Source: Seonamhaeicola algicola (GTDB lineage Bacteria; Bacteroidota; Bacteroidia; Flavobacteriales; Flavobacteriaceae). From it: 64,000 bases of DNA. This document shows, in pieces, positions 9,325 to 19,300 of this stretch (position 1 is the first letter of the stretch; every line of letters begins with the position of its first letter). The position numbers were made by a program, and so were the translations under genes. The notes below the pieces were generated by a model. It was not told the DNA's origin, did no database searches, and saw only the letters and a program-made list of their open reading frames with translations. Where the stretch lies: contig NZ_VOSC01000030.1 of the NCBI RefSeq assembly GCF_007997385.1, positions 838 through 64,837 on the forward strand, read 5' to 3'.

Positions 9325-10221
9325 CTAAGTTTGTTTTCTTTTTAATTTTCTTGAATTTTTAAGTGCTGCATTTAGTAAAACTGTTGTAAGTATAACAAGG
9401 GCTCCGTAGTAAAAATTAGGTGTCATTTTTTCTGTTTCTGGAAACAAAATAACCGCTAATATTATACCATAAACAGGCTCTAAATTATATGACAACACTA
9501 CAGTGTATGGGCTTATAACCTTCATTACGTACACGGCTGCTATAAATGCATAAGCTGTACATACTGAAGCTAATATGAATAAATATATAAAATCGTTTTT
9601 TGATATATTGAAAAAATTTGCCGTAAAACCATCAGTAAACAAAGCTATATATACACTTATAAAAAACACACCACTTAAAAACTCATAAAACGAAATGGCG
9701 GTGGCCGAATGTTGCTTTAAAAAACTACCATTTAATACCGCAAATAATGAAGATAAAAAGGCGGATGAAATTCCTAAAATAATACCATTTATATACTTTA
9801 TTTCGCTTTGCGTGATGATAAAAACACCTGTAATAACTAATATACCAAGCAAAATTTCATACCAAATTAGCTTGCGTTTATAAACTATAGGCTCAATAAT
9901 TGAAGCAAAAAAAGCACCTGTTGAAAACATTGATAAAGCAATGGATATATTGGCTGCATCAATAGCGGCAAAAAACGTAATCCAATGGGCGGCAATTACT
10001 ATACCGGCTAATGCTAATTTTAAAATAGATTTAGGCTTTACCCGAAGCTTTATTTTAGCTAATTTAATGTATACAAACATTAAAATTGAAGCCATTAACA
10101 TTCTGTACCATACTAAAGGTATTGCAGAAATGGTAATAACTTCTCCTAAAATAGCGGTAAAACCTGCAATAAAAACTAAAATATGTAAGTGCAGGTAATT
10201 TTTAAATTTAACGCTTGGCAT
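9325..10221 (-). CDS. EamA/DMT-superfamily permease
   Basis: Integral inner-membrane protein of about ten transmembrane segments in two EamA repeats, likely a metabolite or amino-acid exporter with an unassigned substrate. I chose the ATG at 10221 (MPSVKFKNYLHLHILVFIAGF), which overlaps the upstream lptG/F-like gene by 14 nt. A further 10 codons upstream would start at TTG and add little. The C-terminus is a basic tail (KNSRKLKRKQ). It is the last gene of the tgt-lptG-DMT operon. Confidence 0.85.
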   Translation of the reverse strand: MPSVKFKNYLHLHILVFIAGFTAILGEVITISAIPLVWYRMLMASILMFVYIKLAKIKLRVKPKSILKLALAGIVIAAHWITFFAAIDAANISIALSMFSTGAFFASIIEPIVYKRKLIWYEILLGILVITGVFIITQSEIKYINGIILGISSAFLSSLFAVLNGSFLKQHSATAISFYEFLSGVFFISVYIALFTDGFTANFFNISKNDFIYLFILASVCTAYAFIAAVYVMKVISPYTVVLSYNLEPVYGIILAVILFPETEKMTPNFYYGALVILTTVLLNAALKNSRKLKRKQT

Positions 10222-11284
10222 TGTAAAGTAAGTAAATAGATAAGATACCAAAAATTACATTAGGAAACCATACGGCTACTAACGGAGGAAAATCGGATTG
10301 TTCTGCCATAACGCCAAAAACCTTATCAAAAAACACAAAAACCATAGCTATACATATACCTAAAGCTAAGTTAACACCCATACCACCACGCCTTTTAATT
10401 GACGATACAGCCACAGCTATTATTGTTAAAATAAATACTGAAACTGGTAAACTCCATTTGCGATAAAGTACTAATTTAAAGCGCCCAACGTTTGATGAGC
10501 CTCTGGCCTCTTCACTGTCAATAAAGCGTTTTAAATCTCCGTATGATTTTGTTTCGGCAGCATAAATTACTGGTATTAAATCATCAACTTTAAAATCAAA
10601 AAGCGTGTCTTTTGTTCGTTCAGATTCTATACGATCTTCGTTTTCTAAAATATAGCGTTTAGTATAATCTATTAGCCTATATACAGAGTCTTTTTCAATA
10701 TACCGTATGGTATTTGCTGTAATTTTATAGGCTAGTTTGTTATCTTCAAAATGTTCTAAAGTAAAATTATTTCCGTAGTTATTTTTCACATCATAACTAC
10801 TAACATAAATAATATCATTATCATTAACTTGCCTAAAAACATTGGTGTTTTCAACAGCCTTTTTACCTTTTTTTAAATATTTATAGCTAAAATTATTGAA
10901 GCCTTCGCTTGCTTTAGGTGCTAAAAACATACCTAATAGTAAAGAGAATAATGCAACAATAACTGCACCAATTATATAAGGCCTTAAAAAGCGCATAAAG
11001 GATACACCCGAACTTAAAAATGCAACAATTTCAGTATTATTAGCCAATTTTGAAGTAAACCAAATAACGGATAAAAATAAAAATAACGGAAATAGTAAAT
11101 GTGCAAAGTAAATAGTAAAATCTAAAAAATAAAGTAACACTTCAGATATTGGTGCTTCACTATCTAAAATTTTACCAATTTTTTCGGCTAAGTGCACTGT
11201 TATTCCAATAGGAACAAACAGTAATAACATCATAGAAAATGTTAGTAAATAGCGTTTTAGTATGTACCAATCTAATATTTTCAT
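10208..11284 (-). CDS. LptF/LptG family LPS export permease (YjgP/YjgQ)
   Basis: Inner-membrane permease of the LptBFG transporter that moves lipopolysaccharide to the outer membrane. 358 residues: three N-terminal membrane helices (MKILDWYILKRYLLTF start, typical of the family), a periplasmic beta-jellyroll (about 130-260), and three C-terminal helices. Whether it is the LptF or LptG partner cannot be decided from sequence alone. It lies 44 nt behind tgt and overlaps the downstream transporter, so the three genes are probably one transcript. Confidence 0.9.
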   Translation of the reverse strand: MKILDWYILKRYLLTFSMMLLLFVPIGITVHLAEKIGKILDSEAPISEVLLYFLDFTIYFAHLLFPLFLFLSVIWFTSKLANNTEIVAFLSSGVSFMRFLRPYIIGAVIVALFSLLLGMFLAPKASEGFNNFSYKYLKKGKKAVENTNVFRQVNDNDIIYVSSYDVKNNYGNNFTLEHFEDNKLAYKITANTIRYIEKDSVYRLIDYTKRYILENEDRIESERTKDTLFDFKVDDLIPVIYAAETKSYGDLKRFIDSEEARGSSNVGRFKLVLYRKWSLPVSVFILTIIAVAVSSIKRRGGMGVNLALGICIAMVFVFFDKVFGVMAEQSDFPPLVAVWFPNVIFGILSIYLLYNAKR

Positions 11285-11328
11285 CCTTTAAAACTTCATA
11301 TTATTATTGAAGTATTTTTGGGTTACCT

Positions 11329-12459
11329 TTAAAGTCTTTTATCCATTTGTTTAACCATGGTATTTTTCCATGTATTAAAATCTCCGGCTAATATATGCTT
11401 TCTTGCTTCTCTAACCAACCACAAATAAAAACCTAGGTTATGTATGGTTGCTATTTGCTTCCCTAATAACTCATTAACCGAAAACAAATGACGTAAATAA
11501 GCTTTACTATACTCTGTATCAACAAAGGTTATACCCATTTCATCAATTGGAGAAAAATCATCTTCCCACTTTTTGTTTTTAATATTTATGGTACCATGAG
11601 CTGTAAACAACATACCGTTTCTGGCATTACGTGTTGGCATAACACAATCAAACATGTCTACACCTAACGCTATATTTTCTAAAATATTGATTGGTGTACC
11701 AACGCCCATTAAATAACGAGGTTTATCTTCTGGTAAAATATTACAAACAACATCGGTCATGGCGTACATTTCTTCGGCAGGCTCACCTACTGATAAACCT
11801 CCAATGGCATTACCAACGGCTCCTGCATTTGCAATATATTCAGCCGATTGAATACGTAAATCTTTATATGTACTTCCCTGCACTATTGGAAAAAACGCTT
11901 GGTTATAGCCGTATTTTAAAGGTGTTTTTTCTAAATGAGCTATACACCTATCTAACCAACGGTGTGTCATGTGCATTGAGCGTTTTGCGTAGTTATAATC
12001 GCATGGGTAAGGTGTGCATTCATCAAAAGCCATAATAATATCGGCACCTATACTACGCTGAATTTCCATAACATTTTCTGGTGTAAATGTGTGATAACTA
12101 CCATCAATATGGCTTTTAAATTTAACACCTTCTTCTTTAATTTTTCTGTTAGCTGAAAGTGAATATACTTGGTAGCCTCCAGAATCGGTTAAAATATTTC
12201 GGTCCCAATTCATAAATTTATGAAGACCGCCGGCTTGTTCTAAAATTTTAGTTTGCGGACGCAAGTATAAATGATAAGTATTACCTAAAATAATATCAGG
12301 GTTTATATCATTTTTAAGTTCACGCTGGTGCACACCTTTAACGGTTGCAACTGTGCCAACGGGCATAAATATTGGTGTTTGAATAACCCCATGATCTGTA
12401 GTTATTTCTCCTGCTCTTGCTTTACTTTTGGGGTCTTGTGCTTTTAATGTAAACTTCAT
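11329..12459 (-). CDS. tgt: tRNA-guanine(34) transglycosylase, zinc cysteines missing
   Basis: Exchanges G34 for preQ1 in GUN-anticodon tRNAs on the queuosine pathway. 376 residues, TIM-barrel. The general-acid region NILTDSGGYQVYSL, the GGLSVGEP loop and the nucleophile region DMFDCVMPTRNARNG (Asp271) are intact. The family's zinc site, normally CxCxxC followed by His, is altered: at about residues 303-313 the three cysteines are replaced (SPIDEMGITFVDTEYSKAYL), while the distal His of TIHNL remains. I recall the same substitution in other flavobacterial Tgt proteins, so it is probably a lineage trait rather than a defect. First gene of a three-gene operon. Confidence 0.95.
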   Translation of the reverse strand: MKFTLKAQDPKSKARAGEITTDHGVIQTPIFMPVGTVATVKGVHQRELKNDINPDIILGNTYHLYLRPQTKILEQAGGLHKFMNWDRNILTDSGGYQVYSLSANRKIKEEGVKFKSHIDGSYHTFTPENVMEIQRSIGADIIMAFDECTPYPCDYNYAKRSMHMTHRWLDRCIAHLEKTPLKYGYNQAFFPIVQGSTYKDLRIQSAEYIANAGAVGNAIGGLSVGEPAEEMYAMTDVVCNILPEDKPRYLMGVGTPINILENIALGVDMFDCVMPTRNARNGMLFTAHGTINIKNKKWEDDFSPIDEMGITFVDTEYSKAYLRHLFSVNELLGKQIATIHNLGFYLWLVREARKHILAGDFNTWKNTMVKQMDKRL

Positions 12460-12661
12460 TTTATACTTTGTATTCAGTTGGCAAACCTACATATTTTTTT
12501 TTTCTAAAATTATATTTTAACGTATTATAACTATTGTGAAGCTTTAATTTTACTAGCTATTAATTATTTTATAATGTATATTTTGAATACCTAATTAGAA
12601 AATAAATTAGTTTTGGCAACGTTTTTGTTATTGTTAAGCAAATCTTAAAAAACGAACAATT

Positions 12662-13255
12662 ATGAAATTTTTAAAAAAAGAAGTTTTAGCACTATTGGTA
12701 ATTGTAATTTCATCGGCTACTTGTATAGCTCAAACTGCTACAGGTTTTGGTTTAAAAGGCGGGTTAAATTATAATGCTAATGGTAAGTATTTTGAATCTA
12801 TTAGTAATAACTCTAAAAACCCAGACCGCAATATTGGCTACCACATTGGTGTGTTTGGTAAAATTGGTGAGAAAATTTACTTTAAACCTGAGGTTGTTTA
12901 CACCAGTACTAAAAGTGATTATAATGATGATGACTTTAGCATGCAAAAACTTGATGCTCCGTTACTTGTTGGTGCAAAAGTTTTAGGCCCTATTAGTGTT
13001 TTTGGAGGGCCTTCATTTCAGTATATTTTAGATACTGAATTTGATGGTGTTACTATTAAAGATGTTGAAAATGATTTTTCTGTAGGCCTTAACTTTGGTA
13101 TTGGTTTAAACTTTAATAAAGTGGGTATAGATGTAAGGTACGAACGTGGTTTTAATAAAAACGAAGCTACATTTTTACAAAACAATAGTATTAATGCTGA
13201 TAGGTTAGATACTAGGCCAGATCAATTAATTTTAAGTTTATCTATAATTTTATAA
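12662..13255 (+). CDS. Outer-membrane beta-barrel protein, PorT-like
   Basis: 197 residues with an N-terminal signal peptide cleaved after TCIAQ. The mature part reads as alternating amphipathic strands (FGLKGGLNYN, IGYHIGVFGKIG, FKPEVVYTS, LDAPLLVGAKVLG, SVGLNFGIGLNF, VGIDVRYERGF) ending in the hydrophobic LSLSIIL typical of small eight-stranded barrels in Bacteroidota. Specific function unknown. It is a single gene ended by a bidirectional terminator at 13275-13306. The 202-bp gap in front of it (12460-12661) is AT-rich with no clear feature. Confidence 0.8.
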   Translation: MKFLKKEVLALLVIVISSATCIAQTATGFGLKGGLNYNANGKYFESISNNSKNPDRNIGYHIGVFGKIGEKIYFKPEVVYTSTKSDYNDDDFSMQKLDAPLLVGAKVLGPISVFGGPSFQYILDTEFDGVTIKDVENDFSVGLNFGIGLNFNKVGIDVRYERGFNKNEATFLQNNSINADRLDTRPDQLILSLSIIL

Positions 13256-13274
13256 TACATACATTATTAAAAAC

Positions 13275-13306
13275 AAAAAACCTCGCTATAAAAGCGAGGT
13301 TTTTTT
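13275..13306. terminator. Bidirectional terminator between convergent genes
   Basis: 7-bp GC-rich stem CCTCGCT/AGCGAGG (13281-13287 with 13293-13299), flanked by an A-run on the left and a T-run on the right. It can therefore serve both the beta-barrel gene (+) and the FKBP-like lipoprotein gene (-). Confidence 0.9.
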
Positions 13307-13327
13307 ATTGTGATTTTATTTAAAAAA

Positions 13328-14389
13328 TTAATCGGCATCTAAATAATCAAAAATACCATCACCATCAGTATCTGCAGCTGTAATTGTTGTTCCTGTAAAT
13401 GTGCCATTGGCTAATTCTACAATATGTACTAATTTTTCATTAGCCGCAAAAGTTAAAGCTTCTAATGCTGCTTTTGTTGGTTCATTATATTTTTTAATTT
13501 CAAAAAGTTCGCTAATTTCTGTAGCTGTTGAAACGCCATCACCATCATCATCTGTATCAAAATAGTTGGGTATGCTATTTTCATCAGTATCATCACCATC
13601 AAAAACGCCAGCTTCACTGTTAATATTAAATTCTTGGTTACCAGATAACTCTTCTAAATAAGAAGGAATACCATCTCCATCATGGTCTAACTCTATAGCA
13701 TGAATGAGTTCAAACTTAAAAATTAGTGGCGAATAGCTTGGTAGATCTGTTCTGGCTTCTTGAAAATACGCTAAACCTGAAGGTATAAACATAACTCCCA
13801 TTCCTGGATTATTGAAGTTAACTGTACCATCGCCATTATCAACATATCCGTTAGCAACGTTAAACATAGGGAATACTCGTCTCCAAGCAGGTATTAAATC
13901 TATTAATCCAAAATACGTATCTGGGGTTGTTTTGCTATCAAAAGCATCAGTTATATCGTTTAAATTATCATCTAAAGTATAGCCTTGGTAAGTTGTTAAA
14001 ATATTATCGGCAAAACTAGGTTTAAAATCACCACCTCCTTCGTTTAAAACCAATACATAAAATTCATAATCTGTATCTGCAAAAGTGGTTTTTCTAGAAA
14101 CTCCAACGGCGTCTTTTAATAATGTATAACCATTAGGTACAGTTTCTCCGGTGGCTAGTGGTAAAATTACTAAGTCTGAAATACTTGCATTTGCATTGTT
14201 TTCAAAAACATCAGAATTGTAATAATGTGTTTCTAAAAACTCTATTAAAGAATTATTATCAATAACTTGCTGTTCATTTCTATCTCTAATAACTATTTCA
14301 ACATCAGTAGTTCCATCATCGTCGTTTCCGCAAGAAAACATACATAATGCCACACAAAAAATTAACAGGCTTATTTTTTCTAATTTCAT
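13328..14389 (-). CDS. FKBP-like peptidyl-prolyl isomerase lipoprotein with calcium-binding repeats
   Basis: About 353 residues from the ATG at 14389 (an upstream TTG at 14407 is less likely). The signal peptide ends in a lipobox (ALCMFSCGN), so it is a lipoprotein. The middle (about 140-235) looks like an FKBP domain: LIDLIPAWRRVFPMFN, GVMFIPSGLAYF and SPLIFKFELIHA match the usual W/F pocket strands, but its isomerase activity is unproven. The C-terminal third carries thrombospondin type 3-like Asp-rich repeats (DHDGDGIPSYLEEL, DTDDDGDGVS, DTDGDGIFDYLD), expected to bind calcium. Probably periplasmic or surface-exposed. Confidence 0.75.
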   Translation of the reverse strand: MKLEKISLLIFCVALCMFSCGNDDDGTTDVEIVIRDRNEQQVIDNNSLIEFLETHYYNSDVFENNANASISDLVILPLATGETVPNGYTLLKDAVGVSRKTTFADTDYEFYVLVLNEGGGDFKPSFADNILTTYQGYTLDDNLNDITDAFDSKTTPDTYFGLIDLIPAWRRVFPMFNVANGYVDNGDGTVNFNNPGMGVMFIPSGLAYFQEARTDLPSYSPLIFKFELIHAIELDHDGDGIPSYLEELSGNQEFNINSEAGVFDGDDTDENSIPNYFDTDDDGDGVSTATEISELFEIKKYNEPTKAALEALTFAANEKLVHIVELANGTFTGTTITAADTDGDGIFDYLDAD

Positions 14390-14538
14390 AAACAATTTTA
14401 TTTTCAACTTAAATTAGTAAGTATAACAACGCATAATTTGTATTTAAATACATTATATTATGTGTATTTTTGACGCGCAAGATACAATTTTAATACAATC
14501 TTGCACAATAACATTAACGTAGTTTTAGTAATAATTAT

Positions 14539-14913
14539 ATGCGAATTGACAAGTATTTATGGTGTGTTAGGTATTACAAAACCCGATCATTGGCAACAAC
14601 AGCTTGCAAAAAGGGACACGTACGTGTAAACCAAGATGTTGTAAAACCTAGCCGAGAGGTGTATCCGCTTGATGAAATTGAAGTTAGAAAAAACCAAATT
14701 AATTATAGCTTAAAGGTTAATGATTTGCCGCCAAACAGAGTTGGTGCTAAATTGGTAGATATTTACAGAACTGACACTACGCCAAAAGAAGCCTTTGAAG
14801 CCCAAGAACTTTTAAAATACTCAAAAGATTACTACCGTAAAAAAGGCACAGGTAGGCCAACAAAAAAAGACAGACGTGATATTGACGATTATACTACTGA
14901 TACTGAAGAATAA
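14539..14913 (+). CDS. S4-domain RNA-binding protein, Hsp15-like
   Basis: 124 residues. The N-terminal S4 domain (MRIDKYLWCVRYYKTRSLA, then GHVRVNQ and a VYPLDEIEV strand) is followed by a basic C-terminal tail (YRKKGTGRPTKKDRR). The Hsp15 family recycles stalled 50S subunits carrying peptidyl-tRNA in E. coli; that role here is inferred from similarity. A TATTTTTG -7-like element lies at 14465-14472. It precedes the phosphoribosyltransferase gene by 90 nt. Confidence 0.85.
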   Translation: MRIDKYLWCVRYYKTRSLATTACKKGHVRVNQDVVKPSREVYPLDEIEVRKNQINYSLKVNDLPPNRVGAKLVDIYRTDTTPKEAFEAQELLKYSKDYYRKKGTGRPTKKDRRDIDDYTTDTEE

Positions 14914-15003
14914 TTTTTTAATAAATTCTTTTAGTTTGAAACCTATACTTATATTTTAAAAATGAGTAATTTTATGCTTTATTTTTTCAGAATTTAGATA
15001 ATT

Positions 15004-15507
15004 ATGACTGTTAATACCAACGTTATTTTAAACCATACACAAATTGAACATAAAATTAGACGTATTGCATTTCAAATTTACGAAAGCAATGTTGATGAAA
15101 ATGAAGTTGTTTTAGCTGGTATTGACAAAAATGGTTATGTGTTTGCCGAAAAATTAAAAACTGAATTAGAAAATATATCAGACATAAAGCCTGTACTTTG
15201 CAAAGTAATTATTGATAAAAAAAATCCGCAGTCTGAAATTAAAACATCAATTACTGAAGCTGATTATAAAAACAAATCATTAGTACTAGTTGATGATGTT
15301 TTAAACTCTGGCACTACCCTAATTTACGGTGTTAAGCATTTTTTAAATGTACCTTTAAAACAATTTAAAACAGCGGTATTAGTTAACCGTAACCATAAAA
15401 AATATCCTGTAAAAGCCGATTTTAAAGGTATTTCTTTATCTACATCTTTACATGAGCATATTGATGTTACTTTAAAAGACAACGCCTTTGAAGCGCTTTT
15501 AAAGTAG
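15004..15507 (+). CDS. Phosphoribosyltransferase family protein (PyrR/Hpt-like)
   Basis: 167 residues of type I phosphoribosyltransferase fold. The PRPP-binding motif VLVDDVLNSGTT is at about residues 97-108, and the early AGIDKNGYVFAEKL matches the PPi loop region. PyrR-type proteins have this length, but a regulator, a uracil or a hypoxanthine enzyme cannot be separated from sequence. It overlaps the convergent shikimate kinase gene by 9 nt. Confidence 0.8.
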   Translation: MTVNTNVILNHTQIEHKIRRIAFQIYESNVDENEVVLAGIDKNGYVFAEKLKTELENISDIKPVLCKVIIDKKNPQSEIKTSITEADYKNKSLVLVDDVLNSGTTLIYGVKHFLNVPLKQFKTAVLVNRNHKKYPVKADFKGISLSTSLHEHIDVTLKDNAFEALLK

Positions 15508-16017
15508 TTTTAAAACATCTTTAGTTATTTCTTTTTTTGATTTATCATCGGTAATTACATGGTGCGTTGCTTTACTATAATAAGGTATTCTTTCAAATAA
15601 ATGTTTCCCTATAAATTCAGTTAAGGCTTCTTCTGTTTCAATATGAGCAATTAATGGGCGTGTAGCTTTCTTTTTAATTAGCTTTTTGGCTAATTTTGGT
15701 ATTGAAGCTTTTAAATAAATACTTAATGTATTATTTGCTTTTAAAATTTGCTCCATATTATCTCCAAAACAAGGTGTACCACCTCCTAATGACAAAATAA
15801 TGTTTTTATCTGCACTTAAAAGTTCTTGTAAATAAGCTTGCTCTTTCTTTCTAAAATATATTTCACCTTTGTTTTCAAAAATTTCTTTTACGGTTGCTTT
15901 TTCCTTTTCTTCTATAAAATCATCTAAATCTATTAAATCATAATTTAACTTTTTGGCTAATTTTTTACCAATTGACGACTTTCCTGAGCCCATATACCCA
16001 ATTAAAACAAGAATCAT
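15499..16017 (-). CDS. aroK: Shikimate kinase
   Basis: ATP-dependent 3-phosphorylation of shikimate in aromatic amino-acid biosynthesis. 172 residues, full length. Walker A GYMGSGKSSIG (about 6-16), shikimate-binding DLDDFIE (Asp near 32-34), RKKEQ with the substrate-binding Arg, the LGGGTPCF loop, and the lid with KKATRPL are present. It faces and overlaps the phosphoribosyltransferase gene at its 3' end. Confidence 0.97.
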   Translation of the reverse strand: MILVLIGYMGSGKSSIGKKLAKKLNYDLIDLDDFIEEKEKATVKEIFENKGEIYFRKKEQAYLQELLSADKNIILSLGGGTPCFGDNMEQILKANNTLSIYLKASIPKLAKKLIKKKATRPLIAHIETEEALTEFIGKHLFERIPYYSKATHHVITDDKSKKEITKDVLKLL

Positions 16018-16093
16018 TTTTTACGTTATAAATTGATTATTAAAAACATACGCTTTCGCTGTGCAAAAAAACAAAAATTTCTTCAAAAAAAGT

Positions 16094-16124
16094 ATTGTTT
16101 AATTAAAAATAGGTTATATATTTG
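16094..16124 (+). promoter_or_regulatory. Promoter of tRNA-Lys
   Basis: ATTG at 16094-16097 and TATATTTG at 16117-16124, separated by 19 nt, form a Bacteroidota consensus promoter. The tRNA gene starts 38 nt after the -7 element. Confidence 0.75.
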
Positions 16125-16162
16125 CACCCGCAAACAACAACATGTTGGCTGCTAAAAAAAAT

Positions 16163-16235
16163 GACCTGGTAGCTCAGTTGGTAGAGCATCTCCCTTTTAA
16201 GGAGAGGGTCCTGGGTTCGAGCCCCAGCCCGGTCA
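16163..16235 (+). tRNA. tRNA-Lys (anticodon TTT)
   Basis: A full cloverleaf can be drawn: D arm GCTC/GAGC, anticodon stem TCTCC/GGAGA with loop CTTTTAA (anticodon TTT at 16196-16198), and T arm CTGGG-TTCGAGC-CCCAG. The discriminator is A, and CCA is not encoded. The acceptor stem (GACCTGG with CCCGGTC) contains one T5-C68 mismatch. Confidence 0.97.
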
Positions 16236-16250
16236 CTTTTTAAATTTCAA

Positions 16251-16283
16251 AAACCTTACTAATATTTAGTAAGGTTTTTTTAT
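16251..16283 (+). terminator. Intrinsic terminator after tRNA-Lys
   Basis: Perfect 12-bp stem 16251-16262 with 16266-16277 (loop TAT), followed by a T-run, 16 nt behind the tRNA. Confidence 0.9.
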
Positions 16284-16398
16284 TATATTTTCTAATTATT
16301 TTCACACTCTCTTCTATAATTTCGCTTTTTTAAGTAATTATTTAATCATTATTTAATAGTAACTTTGGGAAAAAAAGATAATCTAGTATTTTTATTGC

Positions 16399-19300
16399 AT
16401 GTTAAAAGAAAAATTAGTAGCCCTAGTATATCTATTCGTATTATTTATAGGTGTTAACAAACTTAATGCCCAAAACTCAATATATTTTAACCATATTACT
16501 ACTAATGATGGTTTATCGCAAAATGATGTAAACAGTATATATCAAGATAAAGAAGGTTTTATGTGGTTTGCAACACATGATGGCCTTAACAAGTATGATG
16601 GTTACAACTTTACAGTTTATACCCCAGATAGAAACAACCCTAACAGCATTAATAGTAATTTAACTTATACTATTACTGGTGACAACAAAGGGAATTTATG
16701 GGTTGGCACTACCGGTAATGGCCTTAACTATTTTGATAAAGCTTTAAATAAGTTTTTTCACTTTACACATGATGATAAAAACCCTAAAAGTATAACCAAT
16801 AACCATATAAGTTCTATTTTTAAAGATTCAAAAAATAGGCTTTGGATTGGAACTCCAACAGGGTTAAATCTCTTAGATTTAAATAAACCAATTGATAATG
16901 AAAATGCTAGATTTAAAAATATTGAGATAAAAGAGGTTTATCAAATTTTTGAAGATAGTAAAGGCCAAATATGGGCAGCTTCTATACAAGGCCTTAGCAA
17001 AGTTTTAATAGATCATGAAAATAACTTTGAATTAAAAGTTGTTAATAGCGAAATAGGACTAAACACAAACACCTCTGTTAGAAGTATTTGCGAAGATAAT
17101 TTTGGTAGACTTATTATTGGTTCTTCTTGGGGTATGTACATATTAGATTTAAATTTACCCAACAGCAACGTTGTATATGTTAAAAGTAACCCTATAAACT
17201 GTTTGTTAGCAGATGGAAATAATATTTGGGCTGGTACAAATAATGGCTTGAATTATTTTATTAACAATAATCAAACTGAAATTCCTACTCTACAAAAAAC
17301 TTTCACTTATGATCCTAGAAATCAGTATAGTTTAAGTAAAAACATAATTAAATCTCTATACAAAGATAAAACTGGTATAATATGGGTAGGCACAAATGGT
17401 GGTGGAATAAACAAATATGACCCTGATAGAAAGCAATTTCATCACATAAAAAAAACATTAGACCCTAAAAGCCTAAGCTATGACAAAATTAGATCTATGT
17501 ATGAAGATAGCAATGGTAACCTCTGGATTGGAACCGAAGGCGGAGGGTTAAATATGTTACCAAAAAATAATGTATCTAACTTATACACTGGGTATCAAAA
17601 TTTCAATATAATCAAAAAACCTTTTGCGATTGCTGAAATAAACTATTTAAATAAAAAACACTTGTTAATTGGCGGTGAAGATTTTCCTAGTCTGCTTTTT
17701 TTAGATATTAGCAATCCTTCAAAAAAAATAAAAGACCCAGATTTTAAAAGTACTACTGAAGTTAAAAATAGTGTTTTTTCAATCATAGAAGACAGATATA
17801 AAAATATTTGGATTGGTACTTACCGTGGCGGTATACACAGGTGGGCATATTACAAAAACACCAACACCTACAAAAAAGATAATTTACGCCATAACAAAAA
17901 CAATCCTTACAGCTTATCAAACAATATAATTAGAAATATTTTTGAAGATACTAAAGGCAATTTATGGTTTGCAACAGGTAATGGTTTATGTAAATTAACC
18001 CCTGAACAAGCTTTAAAAAAAGACCCTAAATTTGAAGTTTTTAAAAATATTCCTGGTGATGATACTAGCTTAAGCCATAACTACATACTTTCTATTTATG
18101 AAAGTAAATCTGGTGATCTTTGGTTTGGCACCTTTGGTGGTGGCTTAAATAAACTTATACCAGGAAACAAAAACAAAGCTCCTACATTTAAAGCATACTC
18201 TGTTTCCGAAGGTCTACCAAGCAATGTAATAAAAGGCATTTTAGAAGATAATGAAGGTAACTTATGGATATCAACTAACCAAGGTCTCTCAAAATTTAAT
18301 CCTAAAGAAGAAACTTTTAAAAATTATGATGTAAATGATGGACTTCAAAGCAACGAATTTCAAGAATTAGCCTGTGTAAAAAGAGCCAACGGCCAACTTT
18401 TATTTGGAGGTGTAAATGGATTTAATGCCTTTTACCCCGAAAATATTACAAATAACACCATTGAAGCCAATACCATTATTACAAACTTTTCAATATCAAA
18501 TAAACAAATTAACATAGGCGAAAAAGTTAACGGACGCATATTGTTTAATAAAGACATTAACAATATTGACGCCATTGAGCTTAAACACTATGAAAACAGT
18601 TTTTCTATAGAATTTGCTGCACTCCATTATGCTGCACCAAGAAAAAATAAGTTTGCTTATATGCTTGAAGGTTTTGATACTGATTGGGTGTATACAAACT
18701 CAAAAAAACGTTTTGCTACCTACACAAACTTAGCATCAGGTAACTATACCTTAAAAGTAAAAGCATCAAATAATGATGGCGTATGGGATACCAACCCAAC
18801 ACAATTAAAAATTAGTATTTTGCCTCCTTTTTGGCAATCAAACCTTGCTTATTTTCTATACAGTGCACTTATAATTGGTATTCTGTTAATGTATCGTAGG
18901 TTTACAATTATTAAAACCACTAAAAAACACCAGTTAGAGTTAGAGTATATTGAAAAAGAAAAAAACGAAGAGTTAAACCGCGTAAAACTAGAGTTTTTCA
19001 CCAATATTTCGCATGAATTCCGCACACCATTAACCTTAATAAAAGGCCCTTTAAAATACTTGCAAAAACATGGTCATGAAATAGATCAAAAAACAGTGCA
19101 AGAACAATATGGGCTTATGCAAAAAAATACAGAATACCTGTTACGTCTTGTAAATCAGCTTTTAGACTTCAGAAAAGTAAACCAAGGAAAAATGCGTTTA
19201 GTATTAAGAAAAAGTAACATTGTACATTTTGTAAGAGAAATTACAGAACCTTTTCAGTTTTTAGCTAAAAAACAAGATATAGATTTCACTTTAATAGCTA

